Of a DNA stretch of 64,000 bases, positions 54,919 through 63,460 are shown piece by piece. The stretch spans positions 558,001-622,000 of the forward strand of contig JAIUNW010000001.1 in NCBI GenBank assembly GCA_020161535.1, written 5' to 3'. The notes under the pieces are model-generated. The model did not search any database. It saw nothing but the letters and a program-made list of their open reading frames with translations, and was not told where the DNA came from. The position numbers and the translations under genes are program-made. The stretch's first letter is position 1, and each line of letters starts with the position of its first letter. Source of the stretch: Bacteroidota bacterium. GTDB lineage: Bacteria; Bacteroidota; Bacteroidia; Chitinophagales; Chitinophagaceae.

Positions 54919-55680
54919 CTACAAGGGCTTCAACACAATGTTTTTAAAGTAGGCTTTGGCACCATGGTCTTGCAACGCAATCTGACCGGTTTTAGCACTG
55001 CCATAGTCGGGATAATCTTTCCACTTGCCTTCTTTCTTTTTCTTATTCCACGCTTCGTCCCAGGCAGTGAATTCAACAATTTTTTCGCCATTCAGCCAAT
55101 GCTCTACATGTCCATTGTTGAAAATGATTTTGCTGCTGTTCCACTCGCCTACCGGCTTTAGTTTTTTCTTGCTGGTATCGGCCAGGTTCATGGCATAATC
55201 GGCACCGGTTTTCTGCCAATCCTCTATCTTTTCCGGAAAGCCGATATCATCAATCAATTGGTACTCGGGACCTGTCATATAAGGGCCACTGTATTTTGGG
55301 TCTTCCACCACATGGTACATTACCCCACTGTTTCCGCCCTTGCCGATTTTCCAATCCCAGCTCAATTCAAAATTGTCGTAGTTTTTATCGGTCACCAGGT
55401 CACCGCCGGTATCACCGTGTGCAGCACCATGACAAACCAGGGCACCGTCTTCTACCGTCCAGTTTTTTACCTCGCCGGTTTTGTTGTATCCATGCCAGCC
55501 GGCCAGGTCCTTGCCATTGAAAAGGGTATCGGGCGCTGCATTGCTTACCGCCGGGGTTTCAACTGCACTTGTTGCAAGACTATCTGTTTTCGTTTCTTTT
55601 TGCTCGGCCGCATTGTTGCAGGCAAACAAAAAACTGCCGGCTACAATCGCAGCGGCAGTTTTGGTGAATGATGTATTCAT
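54919..55680 (-). CDS. DUF1080 3-keto-disaccharide hydrolase-like lipoprotein
   Basis: A 253-residue lipoprotein (IVAGSFLFAC lipobox) with a DUF1080/PF06439 lectin-like beta-sandwich: TLFNGKDLAGWHGYNKTGEV, GGNSGVMYHVVEDP, GPEYQLIDD and ALQDHGAKAYFKNIVL. Family members cleave 3-keto-glycosides generated by Gfo/Idh/MocA glycoside 3-dehydrogenases. It directly follows such a dehydrogenase (6 bp gap), supporting an oxidise-then-cleave pathway outside the cytoplasm. Confidence 0.88.
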   Translation of the reverse strand: MNTSFTKTAAAIVAGSFLFACNNAAEQKETKTDSLATSAVETPAVSNAAPDTLFNGKDLAGWHGYNKTGEVKNWTVEDGALVCHGAAHGDTGGDLVTDKNYDNFELSWDWKIGKGGNSGVMYHVVEDPKYSGPYMTGPEYQLIDDIGFPEKIEDWQKTGADYAMNLADTSKKKLKPVGEWNSSKIIFNNGHVEHWLNGEKIVEFTAWDEAWNKKKKEGKWKDYPDYGSAKTGQIALQDHGAKAYFKNIVLKPL

Positions 55681-55686
55681 GTCGAT

Positions 55687-57048
55687 TTATTTTTTCAATT
55701 CCATTTTTTCGGGATTCCAGCGGATGGCTTTGTCCTGGTTGTAGCTGTCGTTACACAACAATGCCGGTGCCGCGGCGCGATACCCGAAAGTGGCGTCTTC
55801 TGCAACGCTTCCTTTGTTGCGGATGGCTGTAAAGAAATTCACGAAGTGATCGTGCGGGCCACCGAGGTACCCTTTTTCAGCGCGATAAACCATTTCTGCT
55901 GGTCCAAGAATTTTCTTCCGATCGGTAATGGGTTTGCCTGCTTTCTTCAACTGTTCAATATAGAAGGGATCATCAGACGCAATGGTTTGGTTGCGGCGAA
56001 GGGTGACACTATCCCAGTCAATATCCATCGATCCTTCACTGCCCACCAAACGCAGGTAGGTAGTGCCGCTGGTGCCATCTACAAAATTGCATCGAAGCGA
56101 AAGATTGAACGGCGGATGTGTGTTACCCTGTTGCGGATAATCGAAAGTGCCGAGCAAAACATCCGGCACTTCGCGACCGTCTTTCCAGTATCGGAGTCCG
56201 CCGGCCGCATAAATTTTTTCCGGTCCGTAGGAATTGGTAATAAAATGCAGGGAACTGAAGAGGTGCACAAACAAATCGCCCGACATACCGGTGCCATAAT
56301 CGCGGTAATTGCGCCAGCGGAAAAAACGCATGGCATCGAATGGACGCTTGTTGGTGTTGCTCACAAATGTATCCCAATCAACGTTGGTCGGTGATGCATC
56401 TGCAGGAATGGGATATTGCCAGGCGCCGGTTGGTGAAAAACGAGCCCAGAAACCTTCTGCATAATTCAGCGTACCAATGGCGCCTGATGCCAGCAGCTCT
56501 TTTGCTTTTTCGTTGCCTAAAGAAGACACCCCCTGGCTACCCACCTGGAATACCATGCCCGTTTCTTTCTGCGCTTTGATCACCGCAGGGCCTTCGGTAA
56601 TATCGTGCACCATCGGTTTTTCGCAATACACATGTTTGCCTGCTTTCATTGCATCGATCGAAATCTGCTGGTGCCAGTGATCGGGTGTGCCCACAATTAC
56701 TGCATCAACATCTTTGCGTGCGAGGATCTCCTTGTAACTGCGCGTGGTGAAAATATCATTGCCCCATCTTGTTTTTGCTTCTTTCAGTCGACCGTCATAT
56801 AAATCGCATACGGCTACCAGTTTAGCACCGGGAACACCGAGGGCAGTGATGGTATCTTGCGTACCCATGCCACCGGCACCAATGAGCGCGATATTGATTT
56901 GGTCGTTGGCAGCAATCTTTTGCCTGAATAACCATTCGTGTTGAGCGCGCTGCTGTTCTGCAAACAAATTAGAACCGACAGCCGCTGCTGCCGAAGTAGT
57001 TGCCAGGTTGCGTAAAAAACGCCGCCTTGACGATTGTTGATCAGCCAT
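55687..57048 (-). CDS. Tat-exported Gfo/Idh/MocA glycoside oxidoreductase
   Basis: A 453-residue oxidoreductase with a twin-arginine signal (SSRRRFLRNLATTSAAAAVG) and Rossmann motif INIALIGAGGMGTQDTITAL. Other blocks: VIVGTPDHWHQQISIDAMKA, YCEKPMVHDI, and YRDYGTGMSGDLFVHLFSSL. Flanked by two DUF1080 genes, it likely oxidises C3 of a glycoside in the periplasm so that the DUF1080 enzymes can break the linkage by elimination. Gaps are 19 and 6 bp. Confidence 0.9.
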   Translation of the reverse strand: MADQQSSRRRFLRNLATTSAAAAVGSNLFAEQQRAQHEWLFRQKIAANDQINIALIGAGGMGTQDTITALGVPGAKLVAVCDLYDGRLKEAKTRWGNDIFTTRSYKEILARKDVDAVIVGTPDHWHQQISIDAMKAGKHVYCEKPMVHDITEGPAVIKAQKETGMVFQVGSQGVSSLGNEKAKELLASGAIGTLNYAEGFWARFSPTGAWQYPIPADASPTNVDWDTFVSNTNKRPFDAMRFFRWRNYRDYGTGMSGDLFVHLFSSLHFITNSYGPEKIYAAGGLRYWKDGREVPDVLLGTFDYPQQGNTHPPFNLSLRCNFVDGTSGTTYLRLVGSEGSMDIDWDSVTLRRNQTIASDDPFYIEQLKKAGKPITDRKKILGPAEMVYRAEKGYLGGPHDHFVNFFTAIRNKGSVAEDATFGYRAAAPALLCNDSYNQDKAIRWNPEKMELKK

Positions 57049-57067
57049 AAATACTTGGTTAGAGAGT

Positions 57068-57676
57068 TTATTTTAAAGTGGGCAATTCCTGAATTTTCAA
57101 ATCCTTCCAACGCACTTTGATGCCGCCGCCGTCGTGAATTTGCAGTGCAATGAAACCAACACCTTGTCCTATCTTCTCGTCTTTGATATGCACCATTTCT
57201 TTGCCGTTCAGCCAGGAGGTGACTTCATCGCCATTCACTTTAATCTTCATGGTATTCCAACCGGTGGCGTTCAGCATTTTTTCATCTTCCGGCTTGGGTT
57301 GGATCAACCAGCCGCGACCATAGGATTCATATATGCCTCCGGTATGCATACCTGCCGGTGCTACTTCCACCTGCCAGCCACTAATAGTGGTACCATCAAT
57401 ACTGGAACGGATAAAGATGCCACTGTTGCCATTGGCCTCTTCTTTGAACTTAACGGTGAGGATGAAATTCTTGTAATGCTTGTCGGTGCTCAGGTAACCA
57501 TAGCCTTTATCGGGTCCACTCTCGCAAATCAATTCGCCGTTTTCTACATACCATTTCTCGGTACCATGGGCCGTCCATCCGGTAAGGTCTTTGCCATTAA
57601 AAATATACACCGGCTTTTGCGCCATTGTGCTAACAGCTATAAAGGTAGCTGCCAATAGAATTGTTATCTTTTTCAT
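57068..57676 (-). CDS. DUF1080 3-keto-glycoside hydrolase-like protein
   Basis: A 202-residue secreted DUF1080 domain (signal MKKITILLAATFIAVSTMAQ) with VYIFNGKDLTGWTAHGTEKW, NGNSGIFIRSSIDG, WQVEVAPAGMHTGGIYESYG and a C-terminal IALQIHDGGGIKVRWKDLKI. It is the first gene of the 3-keto-glycoside operon and is soluble, whereas the second copy (54919-55680) is lipidated; the two may act on different substrates or sides of the pathway. Confidence 0.88.
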   Translation of the reverse strand: MKKITILLAATFIAVSTMAQKPVYIFNGKDLTGWTAHGTEKWYVENGELICESGPDKGYGYLSTDKHYKNFILTVKFKEEANGNSGIFIRSSIDGTTISGWQVEVAPAGMHTGGIYESYGRGWLIQPKPEDEKMLNATGWNTMKIKVNGDEVTSWLNGKEMVHIKDEKIGQGVGFIALQIHDGGGIKVRWKDLKIQELPTLK

Positions 57677-57732
57677 ATGAGGGATTAATTTAGGGCTTAT
57701 TTTTTAGACGACGGTCGTTTTTACAACAGAAA

Positions 57733-57777
57733 GCCGGCTGGCTGGAAAATTTTTGGTCAATTTCCCTGCCAGCCGGC
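57733..57777. repeat. GC-rich 10-bp inverted repeat between DUF4097 and DUF1080 genes
   Basis: GCCGGCTGGC (57733-57742) and GCCAGCCGGC (57768-57777) with 25 bp between. It lies 24 bp past the DUF4097 stop and may be a weak factor-dependent terminator; only three T's follow on the minus strand. Confidence 0.5.
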
Positions 57778-57800
57778 AAAATATTGGTAATTAATGGTAA

Positions 57801-58841
57801 TTATCGAACACTCAGGTTAATACGACCACCGCCCGAACGCACATCTACCGGCACACCACCCCCATTCACGGTTCCTTTAATATTATTTTCATCTGCTGAA
57901 CCAGAGAAATTATTCAATGCACCATTTTCTGCTTTGATTTTTTCACCACGCAGGTTCAGGTTCATGCCCTTGCCTTGTGGCAATACGAGCGAAATATTAC
58001 CGCCAGAATTGTCGAGCTTAACATATTCGCCGAGGCTGCTGATTTCTGCTGATATACCACCGCCACTGGTGCTGGCGCGCAGGCTTCCCTTGATGTCTTT
58101 GAGGCGCACATTGCCACCCGACGTAGAAGTAATTAATTCACCGCTAACATCAGTTCCTTCCACATTACCACCACTGGTGCCGGCATCAATTTTTCCATCG
58201 AGGGCCGACAACACCAGGTTGCCACCGGAGGTTGACAGTTTGATGGTGCCCTTGCTGTTTTCAGCATGGATATTGCCGCCGCTGGTGGACAGATCAATTT
58301 TGTCGCTGCACTGGTTCATGTGTACGTTACCGCCCGATGTGCTGCCGTGTATATCGCCTGATAACCGGTTTACATGGAGGTTGCCACCACTGGTGCGAAA
58401 TTGTTGTTTACTGCCACTGAGGTTGTCGAGACTGATATTGCCACCGCTGGTGGATAGGTCGGTCGACAAACGAGACGAAGCATACAATTTAAAAGAAACG
58501 GAAACAGATTTGTTCCAGTTAATGCGATTGCTTTTTGGCTTTGCAATGGCCGTTATTTTACCACCCGACACATCAATGCTTAGATCAAAATCGCGCTCCA
58601 GTCTTTGCTTCAATTCTTCGGCCGAAATGGTTTTGTCGCGTCCGTTGGATGGCTGCACATACACTTCGAGCCGGGCATTGCCGGCATCGCCCTGCACCGA
58701 TATATTACCGCCAGCTGTTTCCAACCTGGCAGCGCTTACGGCAGCCGCATCGAAATCTTTAACGAGGTAGGGTTTCGCGTCTTGCGCCCGAAGGCCGCCT
58801 GCCAGTGCCAGGCCGAGGGCCAGGCTGTACAATGCTTTCAT
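57801..58841 (-). CDS. Exported DUF4097-like beta-repeat protein
   Basis: A 346-residue secreted protein (signal KALYSLALGLALAGGLRAQ). From about residue 125 to 285 the sequence cycles every 17-22 residues through TSGGN-centred units (LSTSGGNISL, FRTSGGNLHV, GSTSGGNVHM, LSTSGGNIHA and others), about ten in all, the pattern of a DUF4097/DUF2807-type beta-solenoid. It is probably an envelope structural or adhesin-like protein. The opposite strand is open over nearly the same length because of the repeats; I reject that frame. Confidence 0.85.
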   Translation of the reverse strand: MKALYSLALGLALAGGLRAQDAKPYLVKDFDAAAVSAARLETAGGNISVQGDAGNARLEVYVQPSNGRDKTISAEELKQRLERDFDLSIDVSGGKITAIAKPKSNRINWNKSVSVSFKLYASSRLSTDLSTSGGNISLDNLSGSKQQFRTSGGNLHVNRLSGDIHGSTSGGNVHMNQCSDKIDLSTSGGNIHAENSKGTIKLSTSGGNLVLSALDGKIDAGTSGGNVEGTDVSGELITSTSGGNVRLKDIKGSLRASTSGGGISAEISSLGEYVKLDNSGGNISLVLPQGKGMNLNLRGEKIKAENGALNNFSGSADENNIKGTVNGGGVPVDVRSGGGRINLSVR

Positions 58842-58959
58842 ATTTTCTTATTGAAGTGTTGAGAAGGAAATGCTTATTTGTACCGTGTAACGAGCCTGCG
58901 CGAAAAAGGTTACAGGGAAGCTAAAAAAAACCGGAAACGATTTTCCCTACTTTTACCCC

Positions 58960-59358
58960 ATGATATTGGAGATACCTTATACTGAATTGGAAACGATTAT
59001 CAAGACAAGTTCAAAAAAGCCCATTGGCCTTAAATACATGGGCAATGGCCAGCTAGAAGTGCAATTTATGGCGTCGGTCAGTCTAAGCGTAGCACAGGTG
59101 GCCGCCCATTGGGTTTTGTTCGATTATAAAACATCGGGGTTGGTGAGCATGATGCTGACCGGGATGCGAAAAACCGTGCAGGCCGAAGTCGATAAAATTC
59201 CGCCATTGGAATGGCGCGAAGACAACAAACAAATCCTGGTAGATTTCAGGCGATTGCCACAGGCCAAGGACCTGTTGGCCGTGCTGGTGATTAAATCTTT
59301 CCGGTTCGACGACCATGCCCTGGTGATCGAATTAACCACCCTCGATGCCGTTGCCTGA
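58960..59358 (+). CDS. Small hypothetical protein upstream of YdcF
   Basis: A 132-residue soluble protein (MILEIPYTELETIIKTSSKK) with LQLEV-type beta strands and a C-terminal LAVLVIKSFRFDDHALVIEL. No family recognised. Its stop overlaps the ATG of the YdcF gene in a TGATG arrangement, so the two are co-translated. The 118 bp upstream of its ATG carry no other gene. Confidence 0.75.
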   Translation: MILEIPYTELETIIKTSSKKPIGLKYMGNGQLEVQFMASVSLSVAQVAAHWVLFDYKTSGLVSMMLTGMRKTVQAEVDKIPPLEWREDNKQILVDFRRLPQAKDLLAVLVIKSFRFDDHALVIELTTLDAVA

Positions 59359-60029
59359 TGCGCTGGCTATTCTGCATACTTGTTTTGTTCAGCAGTTGCT
59401 CCTTCTCTGCAAAAACTACCCGGAAAAAATGGTCGGCTGCGCGTGCTGCGGCACCATTTGATGCCATCATAGTGCCCGGCGTACCGTTGGAGAATGGCCA
59501 GTGGAGCCGAACCATGAAGGGCCGAGTTTACTGGGCAAAATATTTGTATGACCAGGGTATTACGCGACATATCATCTTCAGCGGCGCGGCCGTGTATACG
59601 CCCTACGTGGAAGCCGAGGTCATGAAACAATACGCACTGGCGCTCGGACTGCCCGAAGACAAGCTCTTCACAGAAACGCAGGCAGAACACAGCACTGAAA
59701 ATGTGTACTATGGGTATCAACTCGCCAAAGCAAAGGGGTTTACTCGAATCGCCTTGGCCAGCGATCCCTTTCAAACAAAACTGTTGCGGCGATTTGTGCG
59801 AAAGAAAGTAGACCCGCAGGTGCAATTGATTCCCTTTGTGATGGATACCTTAAAAATGCTGGCACCTGCCATGACCGATCCGGTGATTGATTTTTCCAGC
59901 ATGCAACGCTCGCCATTTGTACCCATCACTGAACGAGAAAGTTTTTGGCAACGTTGGCGCGGCACGCGGGGTAAGAATATTGATTATGGCAAGAACACTT
60001 ATGGCAAGAACGCGGGTGACCAAAAATAA
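59358..60029 (+). CDS. YdcF/ElyC-like DUF218 protein
   Basis: A 223-residue DUF218 protein, probably lipoprotein or membrane anchored (LFCILVLFSSCSFSAK). The DUF218 core reads IIVPGVPLENGQWSRTMKGR, GITRHIIFSGAAVYTPYVEA and AEHSTENVYYGYQLAKAKGF. Such proteins act on cell-envelope polymer precursors. The C-terminus ends with a short tandem repeat (YGKNTYGKN) from a 15-bp duplication at about 59986-60012. It is co-translated with the upstream hypothetical gene. Confidence 0.85.
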   Translation: MRWLFCILVLFSSCSFSAKTTRKKWSAARAAAPFDAIIVPGVPLENGQWSRTMKGRVYWAKYLYDQGITRHIIFSGAAVYTPYVEAEVMKQYALALGLPEDKLFTETQAEHSTENVYYGYQLAKAKGFTRIALASDPFQTKLLRRFVRKKVDPQVQLIPFVMDTLKMLAPAMTDPVIDFSSMQRSPFVPITERESFWQRWRGTRGKNIDYGKNTYGKNAGDQK

Positions 60030-60071
60030 ACATCTGTGAGGTAAATCTGCGCGCGTGGAAGAAAGCACTAT

Positions 60072-60428
60072 AAGTGGCGGCAAATACAATGCTGGATGGT
60101 ACGCAAATTCCCGTCACTTGTCTTATGATAAATGACATCCAGCATACGCTTGAAAATTTGCTAAAAATAAAATCTGAAAAAGTAATGAAAGTATTTGCTT
60201 TCATTTCTTCTTAGAGAAGAAATGACTAACTAGCACAGCACCAACCAACGGGCAAAAAAGTCAATTCGGCGAAGCTTTCCGGTCAATAAGCCAATAGATT
60301 CTTTTACAGGCATTCCTCTTAGCATCTTTGTTATACCAACAATCAATAAGACAGTTGGTTGTTACAAGGAATGCCTCTATTTTTGATCCCTACCCTACCT
60401 TATGCCCCTTAACCCGGGGCATTTTTTT
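60072..60428 (+). ncRNA. Candidate structured non-coding RNA with + strand terminator
   Basis: This 397-bp gap without a credible gene holds four inverted repeats and an intrinsic terminator. Stem 1: 60072-60080 with 60111-60119 (9 bp, one G-U wobble valid only on + strand). Stem 2: 60089-60098 with 60136-60145 (10 bp perfect). They interleave, so together they form an H-type pseudoknot. Two overlapping hairpins (60184-60205 and 60202-60224) share four bases. A long hairpin spans 60308-60317 with 60367-60376, inner stem 60335-60340/60354-60359. The terminator is at 60402-60428. No homologous RNA family is recognised. Confidence 0.4.
60402..60428 (+). terminator. Strong + strand intrinsic terminator
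   Basis: Stem ATGCCCC (60402-60408) and GGGGCAT (60416-60422), loop TTAACCC, followed by seven T's. It faces right and overlaps the stop codon of the convergent sialate O-acetylesterase-like gene. No + strand gene after YdcF lies before it, so it may end the candidate RNA or the YdcF transcript. Confidence 0.85.
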
Positions 60429-62379
60429 ATCGGGTATACTTTACACTGCCGGTAATGCTCTTCCATTTGTCGGTGCGAAAAGGTTCGGCCGGAAAGCCCT
60501 CTTTGTTGAACAAGTTGGCATCGCCTGCATCATCGGCCCAGGCATAGCGAACCGCCACTGGCTGGCTGACGGCCGCACTCTCTAACACTACTTTCCCGTT
60601 TTCGATCCAACCCCGCGCATAATGAAACTGCTGATCTGCTCCCGCGATTTCAAAACCACGCAGGTAACCATATTTATCTGGCGTGCTGAGGCCGCTGCCC
60701 GTTTCAGTATAACTTAGTAATACTTTATTGCCCTGCACTTCGAAACTGCTGAGTGCCGGTCCGCCCGCAACCATGTTTACCTTATAGGTCTGTTTTAGCG
60801 CCACCGCAGCCAACCGGGCACCTACATCTTGTTTGTTTTTCGGATGGATATCGTTTCGCTCGCCAATATCGATGGTCACCGCCATACCGGTATTCGGCAA
60901 AGCGCGGGTTGCTGTTTGTGATTCGCGCAATTCTGCCCAGGTGCTGCCCTTTTGGCTGTCGCCATCCAACGAAATAAAACTCGACAACTGCACGAAGTAA
61001 AACGGAAAATCACCTTCGTTCCATTTTTTCCGCCAGTCGTTGATCAGCAACGGAAATGCTTTTGCATACTGTGCAGCACGGCCGGCATTGTTTTCGCCCT
61101 GGTACCAAATGGCACCCCTGATGCCATAGTTGATGAGGGGATTGATCATCGCATTGTACAGCAACGACGGATAACTATTCGGTCCCACACTGCGTTCGGC
61201 GCCAACAGCTTTTTCTACCTGGAATTTCCATGACCCCGCCAGCGGAATAAGCTTGTTGTCGGTCACCAAGCCCACGGTTTCGGGTTCGCCCCAAATGCCA
61301 CCACCGCCACCGGTATCTTCTACACGAACCGCAATGGTATTTTTGCCTTCCTTTAATACACCGGCCGGCACGGCATACGCACGTTGCAGGTTGTAGCCAT
61401 TGGTGCCACCTACCGGCACCCCATTGATCCAGGCTTGGTCGTTATCGTCAATTTTTCCCAACAATAATTTAGTAACGCTGGCTGCCGTCGCTGCATCAAG
61501 TGTTATTTCGCGGCGAAGCCAAACGATGCCGTCAAAAGTTTTCAGTTGTTGCTCTTCCCAAAAGCCGGGCACTGTCATCTGTGGCCATTTGCTATCGTCG
61601 ATGAAACGCGCTGAAAAACCGCTTGCCCGCGCCGGAGGGGGATAATTGCCCTGTATAGATTGCACCAGGGCATCGGTCGCCTTCGCCTGCAGTTTCATCA
61701 TGGAATCGAGGTTCAATGAAGGCAGCTTTCCAATGGTGGCCGCAAACTCATCGCTTTGTTGAAAGGCATCGCGACTGATCCAGGTTTCTACATCGGTACC
61801 ACCCCAGGAACTATGGATCAACCCTATGGGCACTTTTAGTTTTGCTTGTAACACACGCGCAAAAAAATAACCAACGGCCGTGAACGAACCGGTATTGGCG
61901 GGATCAGCCTTTTTCCAAACAGCGGGCTGCACATTATCGAGTGGCTCACCGGCCACCGCTTTGGCTACCTCGAAATGTCTGATCTGGTCATTGGCCGATG
62001 CGGCAATTACGTCTGCTGCCTGGTTGCTCATGGCGACCGGCCACTCCATATTTGATTGTCCGCTGCAAACCCATACTTCGCCGACCAACACGTTTTTCAA
62101 TATGATCGTCGACTTGCCCCTTACTTCCAACACATAGGGCCCTCCGGCCGCTTCCGGATTCAGCTTTAACAACCAACGGCCATCCTTAGCCGCTTTTACT
62201 TTTTTCGATTGTTCATGAAACGAAACCGTGATGGTTTCATTCTTATCGGCCCAACCCCAAATGGTTATAGGCATATCGCGTTGCAGTACCATGCCATCGC
62301 CGAAAATATGTGGTAGGCGGGGTGCAGCCTTGCCTACCATCGCAGACAAAAGCAATACAACGAGCAAAAGTTTTTTCAT
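60427..62379 (-). CDS. Sialate O-acetylesterase-like exported esterase
   Basis: A 650-residue SGNH-fold esterase (family DUF303/sialate 9-O-acetylesterase). Signal peptide (MKKLLLVVLLLSAMVGKAAP), then a beta N-terminal domain with LPHIFGDGMVLQRD and GEVWVCSGQSNMEWPVA (Ser nucleophile), GLIHSSWGGTDVETW (Gly/Asn blocks), IWYQGENNAG, and a C-terminal IDIGERNDIHPKNKQDVG holding the Asp/His pair. It removes acetyl groups from sugars. The ATG at 62379 gives the signal peptide. Confidence 0.9.
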   Translation of the reverse strand: MKKLLLVVLLLSAMVGKAAPRLPHIFGDGMVLQRDMPITIWGWADKNETITVSFHEQSKKVKAAKDGRWLLKLNPEAAGGPYVLEVRGKSTIILKNVLVGEVWVCSGQSNMEWPVAMSNQAADVIAASANDQIRHFEVAKAVAGEPLDNVQPAVWKKADPANTGSFTAVGYFFARVLQAKLKVPIGLIHSSWGGTDVETWISRDAFQQSDEFAATIGKLPSLNLDSMMKLQAKATDALVQSIQGNYPPPARASGFSARFIDDSKWPQMTVPGFWEEQQLKTFDGIVWLRREITLDAATAASVTKLLLGKIDDNDQAWINGVPVGGTNGYNLQRAYAVPAGVLKEGKNTIAVRVEDTGGGGGIWGEPETVGLVTDNKLIPLAGSWKFQVEKAVGAERSVGPNSYPSLLYNAMINPLINYGIRGAIWYQGENNAGRAAQYAKAFPLLINDWRKKWNEGDFPFYFVQLSSFISLDGDSQKGSTWAELRESQTATRALPNTGMAVTIDIGERNDIHPKNKQDVGARLAAVALKQTYKVNMVAGGPALSSFEVQGNKVLLSYTETGSGLSTPDKYGYLRGFEIAGADQQFHYARGWIENGKVVLESAAVSQPVAVRYAWADDAGDANLFNKEGFPAEPFRTDKWKSITGSVKYTR

Positions 62380-62448
62380 ATCTCGATCTTTTCGGAACTG
62401 AAATGTACACCAGAATTCATCAGTAACCATGCTGGCGAGGTCTGGCTG

Positions 62449-63408
62449 TTAGAATTGATCTCCCACCAGGCTGCATGGTGCGCCTGGTTTTATGCCCACG
62501 GTCACCCGACTGCCAGGCGCCGGCGGCGGCACCGAGGTATGCAGCCGTATTTTTTCGCCTTCTTTCTCCAATACCCACTCATGACCATAACCCAGAAACC
62601 TCGATTCAACAAAAACACAGTCGATACCGCCCTCCTGCCCCTGCAGCAATGGTTCAAGGTCTTCCGGGCGAACCAGTCGCCGAACTCGTTCGGTGCTGAA
62701 CAAATTGTATTTACCAAACAGTCGCGCCACATACCGGTTTACCGGATGCTGATAGATTTCGGTTGCGCCTGCCCGTTGTACCAGTTTTCCCGCTTGCAAT
62801 ACGATGATGTCTTCGGCCCAGGCTAGGCTATCGGCCGGATCGTGCGAAACCAATATGCAACTGCAGCCAAGTTGTAGCTGCATATCTGCCAACACGTCCC
62901 ACAACTGGTCGCGATTGAATCCATCGAGGTTGGAGAATGGTTCATCCAGCAACAGTAACCGCGGGCCGCCCAATAGTTGTTTCGCCAGCGCAATACGTTG
63001 CCGTTCACCACCCGAGAGTTGGTCTGTTTTTCGGGTGATCAAATGATCCACGCGACAAATTTTCAATACATGATCCAAAAAAGCGGGCGCCAGTTTATTG
63101 GCATAGTCGAGTATATCGTGTACCCGGTAATTGTTGTGCAATTCGAAATGCTGTGAGAGATAGGCAATTTGCGGGTGACCGGGAATCAGTTTCTCTGCCG
63201 CGCCGGGTACTCTTTTTTCTTCGAAATAAACCGTGCCTGCCAACGGTTGCAAGCGTCCGCCGATCAATTTTAGCAAACTGGTTTTCCCTGAACCGGTTTC
63301 ACCGGCAATGGCCAGCTTGCGAAACCGGCCTAGGTTAAAAGAAATATCATCAACTACTTTTCGGTTGACATAGCCAAACGACAAACCCTGTACAGCTAAA
63401 AAATCCAT
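62449..63408 (-). CDS. ABC transporter ATP-binding protein, FbpC/PotA-like
   Basis: A 319-residue ATPase without permease partner nearby. Walker A GETGSGKT, Q-loop IAYLSQHFEL, signature LSGGERQRIALAKQLL, Walker B LLLLDEPFSNLD and switch His in LVSHDPADSL. A C-terminal TOBE-like extension (VRPEDLEPLLQGQEGG, HEWVLEKEGEKIRL) fits Fe(III)/polyamine/molybdate-type importers. The start lies 52 bp from the divergent helicase start. Confidence 0.88.
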   Translation of the reverse strand: MDFLAVQGLSFGYVNRKVVDDISFNLGRFRKLAIAGETGSGKTSLLKLIGGRLQPLAGTVYFEEKRVPGAAEKLIPGHPQIAYLSQHFELHNNYRVHDILDYANKLAPAFLDHVLKICRVDHLITRKTDQLSGGERQRIALAKQLLGGPRLLLLDEPFSNLDGFNRDQLWDVLADMQLQLGCSCILVSHDPADSLAWAEDIIVLQAGKLVQRAGATEIYQHPVNRYVARLFGKYNLFSTERVRRLVRPEDLEPLLQGQEGGIDCVFVESRFLGYGHEWVLEKEGEKIRLHTSVPPPAPGSRVTVGIKPGAPCSLVGDQF

Positions 63409-63460
63409 GCGCCAAAATTAGGCATTGCCAAATGCACGCCACCCGTCTTATTTTTACCGG

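Noticed and set aside
57784..58770. A 328-residue + strand open frame opposite the DUF4097 gene
   Set aside because: It is proline- and leucine-rich with PPLV repeats, the mirror of the TSGGN DNA repeats, has no start context and lies antisense to a gene with a signal peptide and family pattern.
60378..60385. A perfect TATTTTTG -7 box on the + strand
   Set aside because: It would start transcription only a few bases before the terminator at 60402, so I treat it as coincidental.
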